From the NCBI GenBank assembly GCA_016712525.1, contig JADJQX010000007.1:1922001-1986000 (forward strand): a DNA stretch of 64,000 bases. The letters are read 5' to 3'. The DNA is from Myxococcales bacterium (GTDB taxonomy: Bacteria > Myxococcota_A > Polyangia > Polyangiales > Polyangiaceae). Numbering within the stretch: the stretch's first letter is position 1; the number at the start of each line of letters is the position of its first letter. The position numbers were made by a program, and so were the translations under genes. A model generated the notes under the pieces. The model did no database searches. It was not told the DNA's origin and was given only the letters and a program-made list of their open reading frames with translations. Below, in pieces: positions 41,731 through 49,952 of this stretch.

Positions 41731-42753
41731 ATGAAACAAGACCTCTTTCTCCGTGCGTGCAGGCGCGAGCCGACCGAACGAACCCCCGTGTGGATGATGC
41801 GCCAGGCGGGTCGGTACATGCCGGAGTACCGCGCGCTCCGCGAGAAGCACTCGATGCTCGAGCTGTGCAAAAACCCGGAGCTCGCGACCCAGGTCACGCT
41901 TCAGCCGATGGTGCACGGCATGGACGCGGCGATCCTCTTCGCCGACATCTTGCTCCCGCTCGAGCCCATGGGAGCGCCGTTCGACTTCGCGAAGGGCGAG
42001 GGCCCGGTCGTGCACAAGCCGGTGCACACGAAGGCCGACGTCGACGCGCTGCGGGTCATCGAGCCGGACGAGGGCCTCGGCTACGTTCTCGACGCCATTC
42101 GCATGCTCAAGAAAGAGCTGAAGGTGCCCCTCATCGGGTTCGCCGGAGCGCCCTTCACCCTCGCGAGCTACCTCATCGAGGGCGGAAAGAGCGCGCACTT
42201 CGCCAAGACGAAGACGCTCATGTACGCCGAGCCCGAGACCTTCAAGACCCTCATGGGCAAGCTCTCCGAGGTCGTTCGCCGCTTCCTCCGCGCGCAGGTC
42301 GCCGCCGGCGCCGACGCCATCCAGCTCTTCGACTCGTGGGTCGGCCAGCTCTCCCGCGCCGACTACGAGGAGCACATCCTTCCCCACGTGTCGCACATCC
42401 TCAAAGACGTGGAATCGTTGGGAGTTCCGGTGATCCACTTCGGCACGGGGACCTACCACCTGCTCGACCTCCAGCGGCGGGCGGGCGGCACGGTGCTCGG
42501 GCTCGACTGGCGAACGCCCTTCGCCGAGGGCTGGGAGCGCATCGGCCACGACCGGGGCGTCCAAGGGAACCTCGACCCGACGGTGCTCTTCGCGCCGCGC
42601 GAGGTCGCCGAGAAACACGCCGCGCGTGTCCTCGAGGCCGCTGCGGGCAGGCCGGGGCACATCTTCAACCTCGGTCACGGCATCTTGCCGGGGACGCCGG
42701 TCGACACCGTGAAAGCCGTCGTCGACTTCGTGCATCGAACGTCCGCGCGCTGA
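41731..42753 (+). CDS. hemE: Uroporphyrinogen decarboxylase
   Basis: Removes the four acetate carboxyls of uroporphyrinogen III to give coproporphyrinogen III. 340 residues, full length. Family motifs: PVWMMRQAGRYMPEYR near residue 20, ILFADILLPLEPMG, GFAGAPFTLASYLIEGG, DAIQLFDSWVGQLS, and the C-terminal FNLGHGILPGTPV. First of three consecutive heme-synthesis genes in the order of late steps; hemH follows after 19 bases. Confidence 0.97.
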   Translation: MKQDLFLRACRREPTERTPVWMMRQAGRYMPEYRALREKHSMLELCKNPELATQVTLQPMVHGMDAAILFADILLPLEPMGAPFDFAKGEGPVVHKPVHTKADVDALRVIEPDEGLGYVLDAIRMLKKELKVPLIGFAGAPFTLASYLIEGGKSAHFAKTKTLMYAEPETFKTLMGKLSEVVRRFLRAQVAAGADAIQLFDSWVGQLSRADYEEHILPHVSHILKDVESLGVPVIHFGTGTYHLLDLQRRAGGTVLGLDWRTPFAEGWERIGHDRGVQGNLDPTVLFAPREVAEKHAARVLEAAAGRPGHIFNLGHGILPGTPVDTVKAVVDFVHRTSAR

Positions 42754-42772
42754 ACCGCGCGAAAGGAACGTC

Positions 42773-43726
42773 ATGCCCCAAGGTCTCGTCGTCATCGCTC
42801 ACGGCACGGTCGACTCGCTCGACGACATCCCCGCGTTCTTGACGAACATCCGGAGGGGCCACGCTCCCCCCCAAGAGCTCGTCGACGAGGTGACCCGCCG
42901 GTACCGTGCGATCGGCGGGAAATCGCCTCTCAACGACACGACGCGCGCGGTCGCGGAGAAGCTCGCCGTCGCGACCGCGCTCCCCGCCCGGGCCTGCGGG
43001 CGCCTCTTCGCGCCCTACCCTCGTCAGGCCATCGACGAGCTCTTTGCCCTCGGGGTCGACGAGCTCGTCGTGGTCCCGCTGGCGCAGCACTCGGCGCCGC
43101 TCTACGTCGACGCTGTGCGCGCGGCCGTGCGGGAGTCCTCGAGGCCCGAGACGCCGGTCGTCGGGCCGGCGAACTACGGGCGCGAGCCGCGCTTGGTCCG
43201 CGTGTTCGCCGACCGCGTCGAGCGCGCGCTCCGCGAGATCCCCGCCGACGAGCTCGCCACGACCTCGGTCGTGTTCACCGCGCACAGCCTCCCCGTCGCC
43301 GTGGTGCGCGCCGGCGATCCGTACGAGGCCGAGTTCAGGGCCTCGGTCGAGCTCGTCGACGCCGCCGTCCGTGTACGTCCCGGGATGACCTCGGTGTGCT
43401 TCCAGAGTCAGGGCATGAGCCAGGGTCCGGGCGGGCGTCCGGTCGAGTGGATGGGTCCGGACCTGCGGAAGGCGCTCGAGCACGAGAAGGCCCGCGGGGC
43501 GAAGCGGGTCGTGATCGCCCCGATCGGCTTTTTGGCCGACCACGTGGAGATCCTCTACGATCTGGATATCGAAGCGCGCGCGTGGGCCGAAGAGCTCGGG
43601 CTCGTGCTCTCGCGGACGGCCTCGCTCAACGCCGACGACACGTTCATCGACGCGCTGGTCGCCGTGATCTCGCCCTACCTCGCTCTCCCACGCACCTCCA
43701 CCGACCAAGCCCCCGGACCTGCATGA
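42773..43726 (+). CDS. hemH: Ferrochelatase
   Basis: 317 residues, typical length. The active-site His lies in VFTAHSLP and the conserved C-terminal region is in FQSQGMSQGPGGRPVEWMGPD and VVIAPIGFLADHVEILYDLD (with the catalytic Glu). N-terminal GLVVIAHGTVDSLDDIPAF is the usual start. Whether it inserts iron into protoporphyrin IX or coproporphyrin III cannot be settled; with HemY next to it both are possible. Overlaps hemY by 4 bases. Confidence 0.95.
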   Translation: MPQGLVVIAHGTVDSLDDIPAFLTNIRRGHAPPQELVDEVTRRYRAIGGKSPLNDTTRAVAEKLAVATALPARACGRLFAPYPRQAIDELFALGVDELVVVPLAQHSAPLYVDAVRAAVRESSRPETPVVGPANYGREPRLVRVFADRVERALREIPADELATTSVVFTAHSLPVAVVRAGDPYEAEFRASVELVDAAVRVRPGMTSVCFQSQGMSQGPGGRPVEWMGPDLRKALEHEKARGAKRVVIAPIGFLADHVEILYDLDIEARAWAEELGLVLSRTASLNADDTFIDALVAVISPYLALPRTSTDQAPGPA

Positions 43727-45237
43727 AACGAAAAGAGCGAGTGGTCGTCGTGGGGGGAGGCATCACCGGCCTTACGACGGCCTATGCTCTCGAAAAAGCG
43801 GGGGACGACGTCGACGTCGTGGTGCTCGAGGCCTCGTCGAGGCTCGGCGGGAACATCGTCACGCAGACGCATCAGGGCTTCACCATCGACGGTGGCCCCG
43901 ACTCGTGGGTCGCGACGAAGCCCTACGCGACCGCCCTCGCGAAGGAGCTCGGCCTCGGCGACGAGCTCATCGCCACCATCCCCGAGAACCGCAAGGTTTA
44001 CATCGCGCACGAGGGGCGTCTCCACCCGATGCCCGAGGGCGTGATGCTCGGCGTGCCCACGGAGGTGCGCCCGATCGTGGAGTCCGAGCTCTTCACGTGG
44101 GACGCGAAGCTCCGCATGGGCCTCGAGCTCGTCGTGCCCCGCCGCATCTTCCACGGCGATCGCGACGACGAGACGGTGTCGAGCTTTCTCCAGCGGCGTT
44201 TCGGCGACCAGCTAGCCGATCGCCTCGCGGGCCCCCTCCTCGGAGGCATCTTCGCGGGAGAGGCCGACGCGATCTCGATCCGCGCGGCGTTCCCTCAGCT
44301 CGTCGCCGCGGAGCGCGAGCATGGCTCTCTCATCGTGGCCATGCGCAAGCAGATGGCCGCGCGGCGCGCGGCGTCGGCGTCGAAGTCGGGCGGAGGCTCG
44401 GCGTTCCTGTCGCTGAAGCGTGGCATGGGCGATCTCGTGGTGAACCTCGCGCACCGCATCTCGTCCGAAATCCTCACCGACACGAAGGCGCTCGCCATCA
44501 CCGCGACCGAGCCCGGAGATCCGCGCGGACGGTTCCGTGTCTTCGTCCGAGGTCGGCCTCGGATCTTCGCGGACCACGTCGTGCTCACGGGCCCGGCGCA
44601 CGCCACGAAGCCCCTGCTGGAGCCGCTCGATCCCGCGTTCGGCCCGGCGTTCGACGGCTTCGACTACTCGTCCACCGCCACCGTGTTCCTCGCGTACAAG
44701 CGCAAAGACATCGACCACCCGCTCGATGCGTCGGGGTACATCGTCCCGCGATCGTCGGGGCGCGCGGCGCTCGCGAGCACGTGGATCGGATCGAAGTGGG
44801 AAAACCGCGTCCCCGGCGGACAAGCGCTCCTCCGTGTGTTTTTCGGCGGCGATGGGCGCGAAGATCTCCTCACGATGCCCGACGACGAGCTCGCTCGCCT
44901 CGCCGAAGCCGAGCTGGGCGCGTTCCTCAAGATTTCTGGAAAACCTCTGTTTTTCCGCACATTTAGATACAACAAGGCGAGCCCTCAGCCGCGCGTCGGT
45001 CACCTCGCGCGGATGGCGGAGCTCCGAAAGCACCTCGCGAGCTTTCCCGGGCTCTACGTCGCCGGCAACGGGTACGACGGCATCGGGATCCCGGAGTGCA
45101 TCCGCCAAGCACGCGAGGTGGCGGCCACGATCCGAGCCTCCCGCGCGCCGCTGGACGCGTCCCATCGCCCCACCGACGACGCCCTCGCCACGCGAGCCTC
45201 GGTGCTCCCGCCGGGCTCGGTCGGCCGCGCGAGCTGA
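43723..45237 (+). CDS. hemY: Oxygen-dependent protoporphyrinogen/coproporphyrinogen oxidase
   Basis: 504 residues, FAD-dependent. ATG 43723 overlaps the hemH stop (ATGA). FAD-binding dinucleotide fold at the N-terminus (VVVVGGGITGLTTAYALEKAG, then EASSRLGGNIVTQ, GFTIDGGPDSW), the substrate-binding middle domain (GPLLGGIFAGEADAISIRAAFPQL), and the C-terminal GLYVAGNGYDGIGIPECI with the second FAD contact. An Arg/Ser/Ala tail follows. HemY needs O2, so heme synthesis here is aerobic at this step, in line with myxobacterial physiology. Confidence 0.95.
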   Translation: MKRKERVVVVGGGITGLTTAYALEKAGDDVDVVVLEASSRLGGNIVTQTHQGFTIDGGPDSWVATKPYATALAKELGLGDELIATIPENRKVYIAHEGRLHPMPEGVMLGVPTEVRPIVESELFTWDAKLRMGLELVVPRRIFHGDRDDETVSSFLQRRFGDQLADRLAGPLLGGIFAGEADAISIRAAFPQLVAAEREHGSLIVAMRKQMAARRAASASKSGGGSAFLSLKRGMGDLVVNLAHRISSEILTDTKALAITATEPGDPRGRFRVFVRGRPRIFADHVVLTGPAHATKPLLEPLDPAFGPAFDGFDYSSTATVFLAYKRKDIDHPLDASGYIVPRSSGRAALASTWIGSKWENRVPGGQALLRVFFGGDGREDLLTMPDDELARLAEAELGAFLKISGKPLFFRTFRYNKASPQPRVGHLARMAELRKHLASFPGLYVAGNGYDGIGIPECIRQAREVAATIRASRAPLDASHRPTDDALATRASVLPPGSVGRAS

Positions 45238-45325
45238 CCTCGCACGAACGCGCCTTCCCGAGGCCGACGAAACGAGCGACGATGCCGGGTCGTCGCGCAC
45301 GCCTCTTTCACGCCCCGAAGGACCT

Positions 45326-46276
45326 ATGGCCAAGAAGCTCCTCTATACGATCGCCTCGTACAAGTACCTCGAGCCCGCGTTCCTCGCCGAAGGGCACTTC
45401 GAGCTGGGCGCCATCGAGCGAAAGACCTTCCCCGACGGCGAACGCTACCTTCGTTTGCTCTCGGACGCCTGGGGGCGCGACGTGGTGCTGCTCGGTGGTA
45501 CCCCGAGCGATCTCGATTGGCTCGAGATCTACGACCTCGGCTGCGCCATCTCGCGGGCCGGGGCGCGCTCGCTCGACATCGTGATGCCGTACTTCGGCTA
45601 CGGCACCATGGAGCGCGCCGTGTACCCCGGCGAGGTCGTCACGGCCAAGACCCGCGCGCGGCTCGTGTCGTCGATCCCCGGGTGCGAGGGCGGCTCGCGC
45701 GTCTACCTCTTCGACCTCCACACGGACGGCATCGAGTTCTACTTCCAAGACGAGCACGTCACCCATCACCTCTACGGCGCTCCGATCGTCACCGAGCTCG
45801 TGCGGCGCACCATGGGCTCGACCCCGTTCGTGCTCGGCGCCACCGACGCAGGGCGCGCGAAGTGGGTGCAGAGCCTCGCGCGCACGCTCGATGTGGAGCC
45901 GGCCTTCGTCTACAAGACCCGCGACTCGTCATCGGGTGCGCTCGCGGTCACGGGGATCAACGCGGATGTCCGCGGCAAGGACGTCGTCGTGTACGACGAC
46001 ATGATCCGAACCGGCTCGTCGCTCATCCAGGCCGGTCGCGCCTACCTCCAAGCGGGCGCTGCGCGCGTGCACGCGGTCGCGAGCCACCTCGTGCTCCCCG
46101 GTGAGTCTCTCGAGAAGCTGCGGGCGTCGGGCGTGTTCGCGTCGATCCGCGGCACCGACTCGCACCCCGGCAGCCAGAAGCTCCCGAAAGAAGACGTGTG
46201 GTCGGTGGCCGAGCTCATGTCGAGCGCCCTGATGCGGTCGGGCGTGCCCCGCTCGATCGCGGCCCCACGGCTGTAA
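45326..46276 (+). CDS. Divergent ribose-phosphate pyrophosphokinase-like protein
   Basis: 316 residues, the normal Prs length, with two phosphoribosyltransferase-type domains. Matches: FPDGERYLRLL, VMPYFGYGTMERAVYPGE, YLFDLHTDGIEFYF and the PRPP loop VVVYDDMIRTGSSLIQAG. The usual ATP-contact RQDRR segment reads TMERAVY, and the catalytic KRR region reads YKTRDSSS, so it is a divergent member whose activity is uncertain. ATG 45326 has AAGGA 4 bases upstream. A housekeeping prs may exist elsewhere. Confidence 0.82.
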   Translation: MAKKLLYTIASYKYLEPAFLAEGHFELGAIERKTFPDGERYLRLLSDAWGRDVVLLGGTPSDLDWLEIYDLGCAISRAGARSLDIVMPYFGYGTMERAVYPGEVVTAKTRARLVSSIPGCEGGSRVYLFDLHTDGIEFYFQDEHVTHHLYGAPIVTELVRRTMGSTPFVLGATDAGRAKWVQSLARTLDVEPAFVYKTRDSSSGALAVTGINADVRGKDVVVYDDMIRTGSSLIQAGRAYLQAGAARVHAVASHLVLPGESLEKLRASGVFASIRGTDSHPGSQKLPKEDVWSVAELMSSALMRSGVPRSIAAPRL

Positions 46277-46297
46277 GTAGCTAGAAGCTAAGGCATT

Positions 46298-47125
46298 TCA
46301 GGCCGCCTCGCGCGCCGCTCGCTCTCGGCGTAGGGCGAGGAGCTCGTGCTCGGAGTGCGCCGAGAACACGCGCACGTCCGCGTGATCCCGGGCGATGTCG
46401 CGCAGGACCGCTTGGTTTTGGACGCGCAGCCGATCGTCGAACGCGACGAGCGACTGAAACGCGCGGAGACCCGCAGGGCACCTCGGGGACGCGGCCATCT
46501 CTTCGTGGTGGAAGTAGGCGTCCCCAGCGTGGAGGAGGTAGCCCTCCCCGTCCCGAACGGCGACGGCGACGTGCCCGCGGGAGTGGCCGACCGTGGGCAC
46601 GAGCAGGACGTCGTCGGAGAGCGCACGCACGGCGCCGAGGCCACGCCACGTGTCCCCCTCGAGCGAATAACGCCGCCACTTCGGCCCGTGGGAGAGCTGG
46701 AGCGCGCGGTAGCGTCGTCGCTCTGCCAACGTGGGCCCGTCCATCGCCGCGTGGTGCTCGGGCTCGTAGACGTGGACGGTCGCGTCGGGAAAGTCCGAGA
46801 GCCCGCCGGCGTGATCGAGGTCGAGGTGCGTGACGACGATGTCGCGCACGTCCCTCCGGTCGAATCCGAGCCGTTCGACGTGGGCGAGCGCGGTCTCTTC
46901 GCGCGCGAGCCGTGGGCGGGTCAAGCCGAGGAAAAGGGACCCGAGCCGCTCTCGGGGGCGCTCGATGTCTTCCGTGCCGAAGCCCGTGTCGACGAGGACG
47001 AGGCCATCGGCACGCTCGACGAGCAGGCAGTGCGCGACGAGCCGCTCGGGCGCGAGAGCCCCTCCGAACGCGCCCCCCGCGAAGGGACACATGGTGCCGC
47101 AGTCGAGGTGGTGAATGGTGGTCAT
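46298..47125 (-). CDS. Metallo-beta-lactamase-fold hydrolase
   Basis: 275 residues. The zinc motif is VVTHLDLDHAGGLSDFP (HxDxDH form), with further ligands in TVGHSRGHVAVAV, HAGDAYFHHEE and the C-terminal VFSAHSEHE. The N-terminus MTTIHHLDCGTMCPF and CLLVERADGLVLVDTGFG fit the AHL-lactonase/RomA-like group. Substrate unknown. It overlaps the nikR gene by 4 bases, so nickel status could affect its expression through coupling; zinc, iron or nickel may be its metal. Confidence 0.85.
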   Translation of the reverse strand: MTTIHHLDCGTMCPFAGGAFGGALAPERLVAHCLLVERADGLVLVDTGFGTEDIERPRERLGSLFLGLTRPRLAREETALAHVERLGFDRRDVRDIVVTHLDLDHAGGLSDFPDATVHVYEPEHHAAMDGPTLAERRRYRALQLSHGPKWRRYSLEGDTWRGLGAVRALSDDVLLVPTVGHSRGHVAVAVRDGEGYLLHAGDAYFHHEEMAASPRCPAGLRAFQSLVAFDDRLRVQNQAVLRDIARDHADVRVFSAHSEHELLALRRERAAREAA

Positions 47126-47790
47126 GCGCGCCTCTTCGAGGGACGTGGCCCACCTGCGTGACCGCTCGGCCCGGCGCTCCCTTTCCCTCCGCGTTTCGGA
47201 GGCGTGTCGCGCGCCGCGGACGACTTGGGACGTCGAGCGACCGCGGCCACCGAGCCCTCCCCGTGCGCGTGATCGTGCGCGTGCGAATGCGCGTGATCGT
47301 GAGGGTGGTCGTGGGGGTGATCGTGGGCGTGCGCGTGCGTATGGCCGTCGTGCTCGTGCACGTGAGCGTGCCCGGTGCCTTTCCGCGCGACGTCGGTCAC
47401 CATCTCGAGCCCGCCTTGTTTCACCCCGCGCGTCGCGAGCATCTTGTGGGCCGCGCCCTTCACGACGTCGGCGGCCCCGCGCATGACGATGACCTCGAGG
47501 CAGTGGTCGTCGTCGAGGTGGACGTGCATGGTGGAACGCACCGCGTCCCCGAGGCCGTGCTGAACCTCGGTGAGCTTCTCCGTGAGGTCGCGCACGTGAT
47601 GGTCGTAGACGAGCGTGAGCGCCGCGACGCACGGCTCGCCCTTGCGCACCTTCTGCTTCGACACCTCGGCGCGCACGAGATCCCTCAGGATCTCGGAGCG
47701 GGTCGTCCCTCGGGCCTCGACGAGGGCGTCGAGCTCGGTGAGGAGCGTGTTTTCCATGGCGACCCCGAACCGGACGAGCACGTCTTTCAT
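47122..47790 (-). CDS. nikR: Nickel-responsive regulator NikR with His-rich tail
   Basis: 222 residues; ordinary NikR is about 130-140. The RHH DNA-binding domain is at 1-50 (VRFGVAMENTLLTELDALVEARG, TRSEILRDLVR) and the ACT-like nickel domain at 55-135 with the square-planar ligands His78, His89, His91 and Cys97. After residue 140 comes a tail with 18 His in 36 residues (HAHVHEHDGHTHAHAHDHPH and on), then a basic Ser/Arg/Pro tip. The tail resembles that of HypB or Hpn-type nickel stores. It is the first gene of a two-gene unit. Confidence 0.93.
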   Translation of the reverse strand: MKDVLVRFGVAMENTLLTELDALVEARGTTRSEILRDLVRAEVSKQKVRKGEPCVAALTLVYDHHVRDLTEKLTEVQHGLGDAVRSTMHVHLDDDHCLEVIVMRGAADVVKGAAHKMLATRGVKQGGLEMVTDVARKGTGHAHVHEHDGHTHAHAHDHPHDHPHDHAHSHAHDHAHGEGSVAAVARRPKSSAARDTPPKRGGKGSAGPSGHAGGPRPSKRRA

Positions 47791-47904
47791 CGCGTGGGCC
47801 GCATCTTAGCTGGAAAGCCGGGCCACCTTCGCAGTAAGAAACGGCCACGCGGAGCGCACCCGTGGCCACGGGTGCGGCCAAACCCGCCGAAAGTAAGGCG
47901 TTTC

Positions 47905-48939
47905 GTGAAGTTCGTCGACGTTTGCGAAGTGAAGGTCCACGCGGGGCGAGGCGGCAACGGCGCCATCGCGTTCCGGAGGGAAAAGTACGTCCCGTTCGGG
48001 GGCCCCGCCGGGGGCGACGGCGGGCGCGGTGGCGACGTCGTCTTCCGGACCGACTCGGGCCTCTCCACGCTGCTCGACCTCACCTACGCCCACTCGCTGC
48101 GGGCGAAGGACGGAGAGAACGGCCACGGCTCCGACTGCTACGGCCGCGGCGCCGAGGACCTCGTCTGCCGCGTCCCCGTCGGAACGCAGGTGTTCGACGC
48201 CGACACGGGCGAGCTCCTCTTCGATCTCACCGAGGGCGAGGTCGACACGGTCGTCGCCAAAGGCGGGCGCGGAGGGCGCGGGAACATCCACTTCGCGACC
48301 GCGCAGGATCGCGCCCCGCGTCGCGCCGAGCCGGGCGAGCCGGGAGAAGAACGCGCCTTTCGGCTCGAGCTCAAGGTGCTGGCCGACGTCGGGCTCCTCG
48401 GGTTCCCGAACGTCGGGAAATCCACGTTCGTGCGCGCCGTCTCTCGCGCGCGCCCCAAGGTGGCCGACTACCCCTTCACGACGCTCGTCCCTCACCTCGG
48501 CGTCGTGCGCATCGACGACGAGGCCTCTTTCGTCATCGCCGACATCCCCGGCCTCATCCCGGGCGCGGCCGAGGGCGCGGGCCTCGGCCACCGCTTCTTG
48601 AAGCACGTCGAGCGCACGCGCGCGCTCCTCCACCTCGTGACGCTCGATCCTGGCGAGGGCCGTGATCCGGTCGCCGACTACGACGCGCTCAAGAAGGAGC
48701 TCCGGACGTTCGATCCGGAGCTGGCCAAGCGCCCCACGATCGTGGCGCTCGCGAAGGCCGACCTCCCCGAAGTGAAAGAGGCCTACCCCGAGCTTCGTGC
48801 GCGCTTCGCCAAGAAGAAGATCAAGCTCCACCTCGTGTCGGCGGCCACCCACGAGGGCATGAAGGAGCTCGTGCAACGCCTCTACGAGCTCGTCCTCGAA
48901 GGTCGACGCGAGGCCGCCCTCGCCGCCAAGAAGGCATGA
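47905..48939 (+). CDS. obg: GTPase Obg
   Basis: 344 residues. The Gly-rich Obg fold (FVDVCEVKVHAGRGGNGAIAF, GPAGGDGGRGGDVVF) is followed by the G domain: P-loop GFPNVGKSTF, switch region PFTTLVPHLGVV, DIPGLIPGAAEGAGLGHRFL and the ALAKADLPE G4 motif in place of NKxD. The C-terminal domain of some Obg proteins is absent. Obg binds the 50S subunit and links ribosome maturation to stress. GTG 47905 is taken as start, with AAGG upstream. Overlaps the FlhB-like gene by 4 bases. Confidence 0.95.
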   Translation: MKFVDVCEVKVHAGRGGNGAIAFRREKYVPFGGPAGGDGGRGGDVVFRTDSGLSTLLDLTYAHSLRAKDGENGHGSDCYGRGAEDLVCRVPVGTQVFDADTGELLFDLTEGEVDTVVAKGGRGGRGNIHFATAQDRAPRRAEPGEPGEERAFRLELKVLADVGLLGFPNVGKSTFVRAVSRARPKVADYPFTTLVPHLGVVRIDDEASFVIADIPGLIPGAAEGAGLGHRFLKHVERTRALLHLVTLDPGEGRDPVADYDALKKELRTFDPELAKRPTIVALAKADLPEVKEAYPELRARFAKKKIKLHLVSAATHEGMKELVQRLYELVLEGRREAALAAKKA

Positions 48940-49952
48940 GCGAGGGCTCGCTCGAGCCCACCCCGAGGCGCCTCGAGCGGGCGCGGAGGGAAGGCGATTT
49001 CGGGGCCTCGGGGGCCATCGGCTCGGCGCTCGCATGGCTCGTCGGGCTCGCCCTCGTCCCTCCCCTCGCCGCCGCGATCGTGAGCGAGGCCCGCGCCCGG
49101 ATCGGGGCCGCCATCGACGTCGCCAAGCTCGAGGCCCCCGCCGTCTCCGGTCGGGAGGCGATGCTCGCGTTCGCGCAAACCATGGCCCTCGTCGGGCCCT
49201 TCGTCCTCGTCGCGGCCCTCGTGGCAGCCTTGGCAACGCTCGTCGAGACCAAGTTCGGGTTCGCCCCGGCGCGGCTCTTCTCCGGCCCTCGGGGTGGCGG
49301 TGGAACAGCGGGACTCGGGGGCCGTGTCGCGCGCGGCGCCGTCGCCGCAACCGTCGCGGTCGCGCTCGCGCTCGGCCTGCTCCGTGCTCTGGCGCTCCCG
49401 GCCGCGCACGTTTCCACCCCCTCACTCCACGGCGACCTGACGCGGCTCGAGGCGCTCGCGACGAGGCCTCTCGCGTGGGTCTCGCTCGCGGTGCTCGTCT
49501 CCGCCGTGGGCAGCACCTTCGTCGCGCACAAGGCCCATCGCGCCCGCCTCCGCATGACCCCGCGCGAGGTCGACGACGAGCGTCGTGCGGGTGAGGGTGA
49601 CCCCGAGGTGAAGGCGGCGCGAAGGCGGGTCGCCGAGCAGATCTTCTCGAAGATTCCCCTCTCGGGCCTCCCCGCCGAGACCTCGGCGTGCATCAGCCAT
49701 GGGGCCACGGCCATCGTCGTCTCGTGGACACCCGAGCTCGATCCGGCGCCGCGGCTCGTGCGGAAGGCCGTCGGCCGCGGGGCCGAGACGCTCGTCGCCG
49801 AAGCCCTGGCGGTCGGCCTTCGTGTCGCCACCGACGAGGCCCTCACCGTCGCGCTGTCGAGGCTCTCGCATGGCGAGCTCGTGGGCGAGGGGCTCTACGA
49901 TCCGCTCGCCGAGCTCTTCGCGACGAGGGCCGCCGTCACTGCGCGATCGTGA
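48936..49952 (+). CDS. Orphan FlhB/SctU-like protein lacking the NPTH site
   Basis: 338 residues. N-terminal EPTPRRLERARREGDF is the FlhB/SctU signature; about four membrane segments follow (30-50, 83-103, 135-155, 178-196). Then comes the cytoplasmic linker MTPREVDDERRAGEGDPEVKAARR and the C-terminal domain with KAVGRGAETLVAEALAVGLRV and LYDPLAELF. At the autocleavage site NPTH the sequence is CISH (residues 252-255): Asn and Pro are gone, so self-cleavage is not expected. No other flagellar or type III gene lies in the window. It overlaps obg by 4 bases and its end overlaps the convergent gene by 17 bases. Confidence 0.85.
   Translation: MSEGSLEPTPRRLERARREGDFGASGAIGSALAWLVGLALVPPLAAAIVSEARARIGAAIDVAKLEAPAVSGREAMLAFAQTMALVGPFVLVAALVAALATLVETKFGFAPARLFSGPRGGGGTAGLGGRVARGAVAATVAVALALGLLRALALPAAHVSTPSLHGDLTRLEALATRPLAWVSLAVLVSAVGSTFVAHKAHRARLRMTPREVDDERRAGEGDPEVKAARRRVAEQIFSKIPLSGLPAETSACISHGATAIVVSWTPELDPAPRLVRKAVGRGAETLVAEALAVGLRVATDEALTVALSRLSHGELVGEGLYDPLAELFATRAAVTARS

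Noticed and set aside
39900..41897. Very long minus-strand frames across the Ala/Lys/Glu repeat gene, coding Gly/Phe/Ser- or Ala/Ser/Phe-rich proteins
   Set aside because: They are the antisense reading of 15-base repeats that lack stop triplets on either strand; the plus frame has a start, acidic head, membrane tail and fits its neighbours.
46277..46297. Small palindrome TAGCT-aga-AGCTA as an attachment or terminator site
   Set aside because: Only five pairs, no T run, and no mobile gene nearby.
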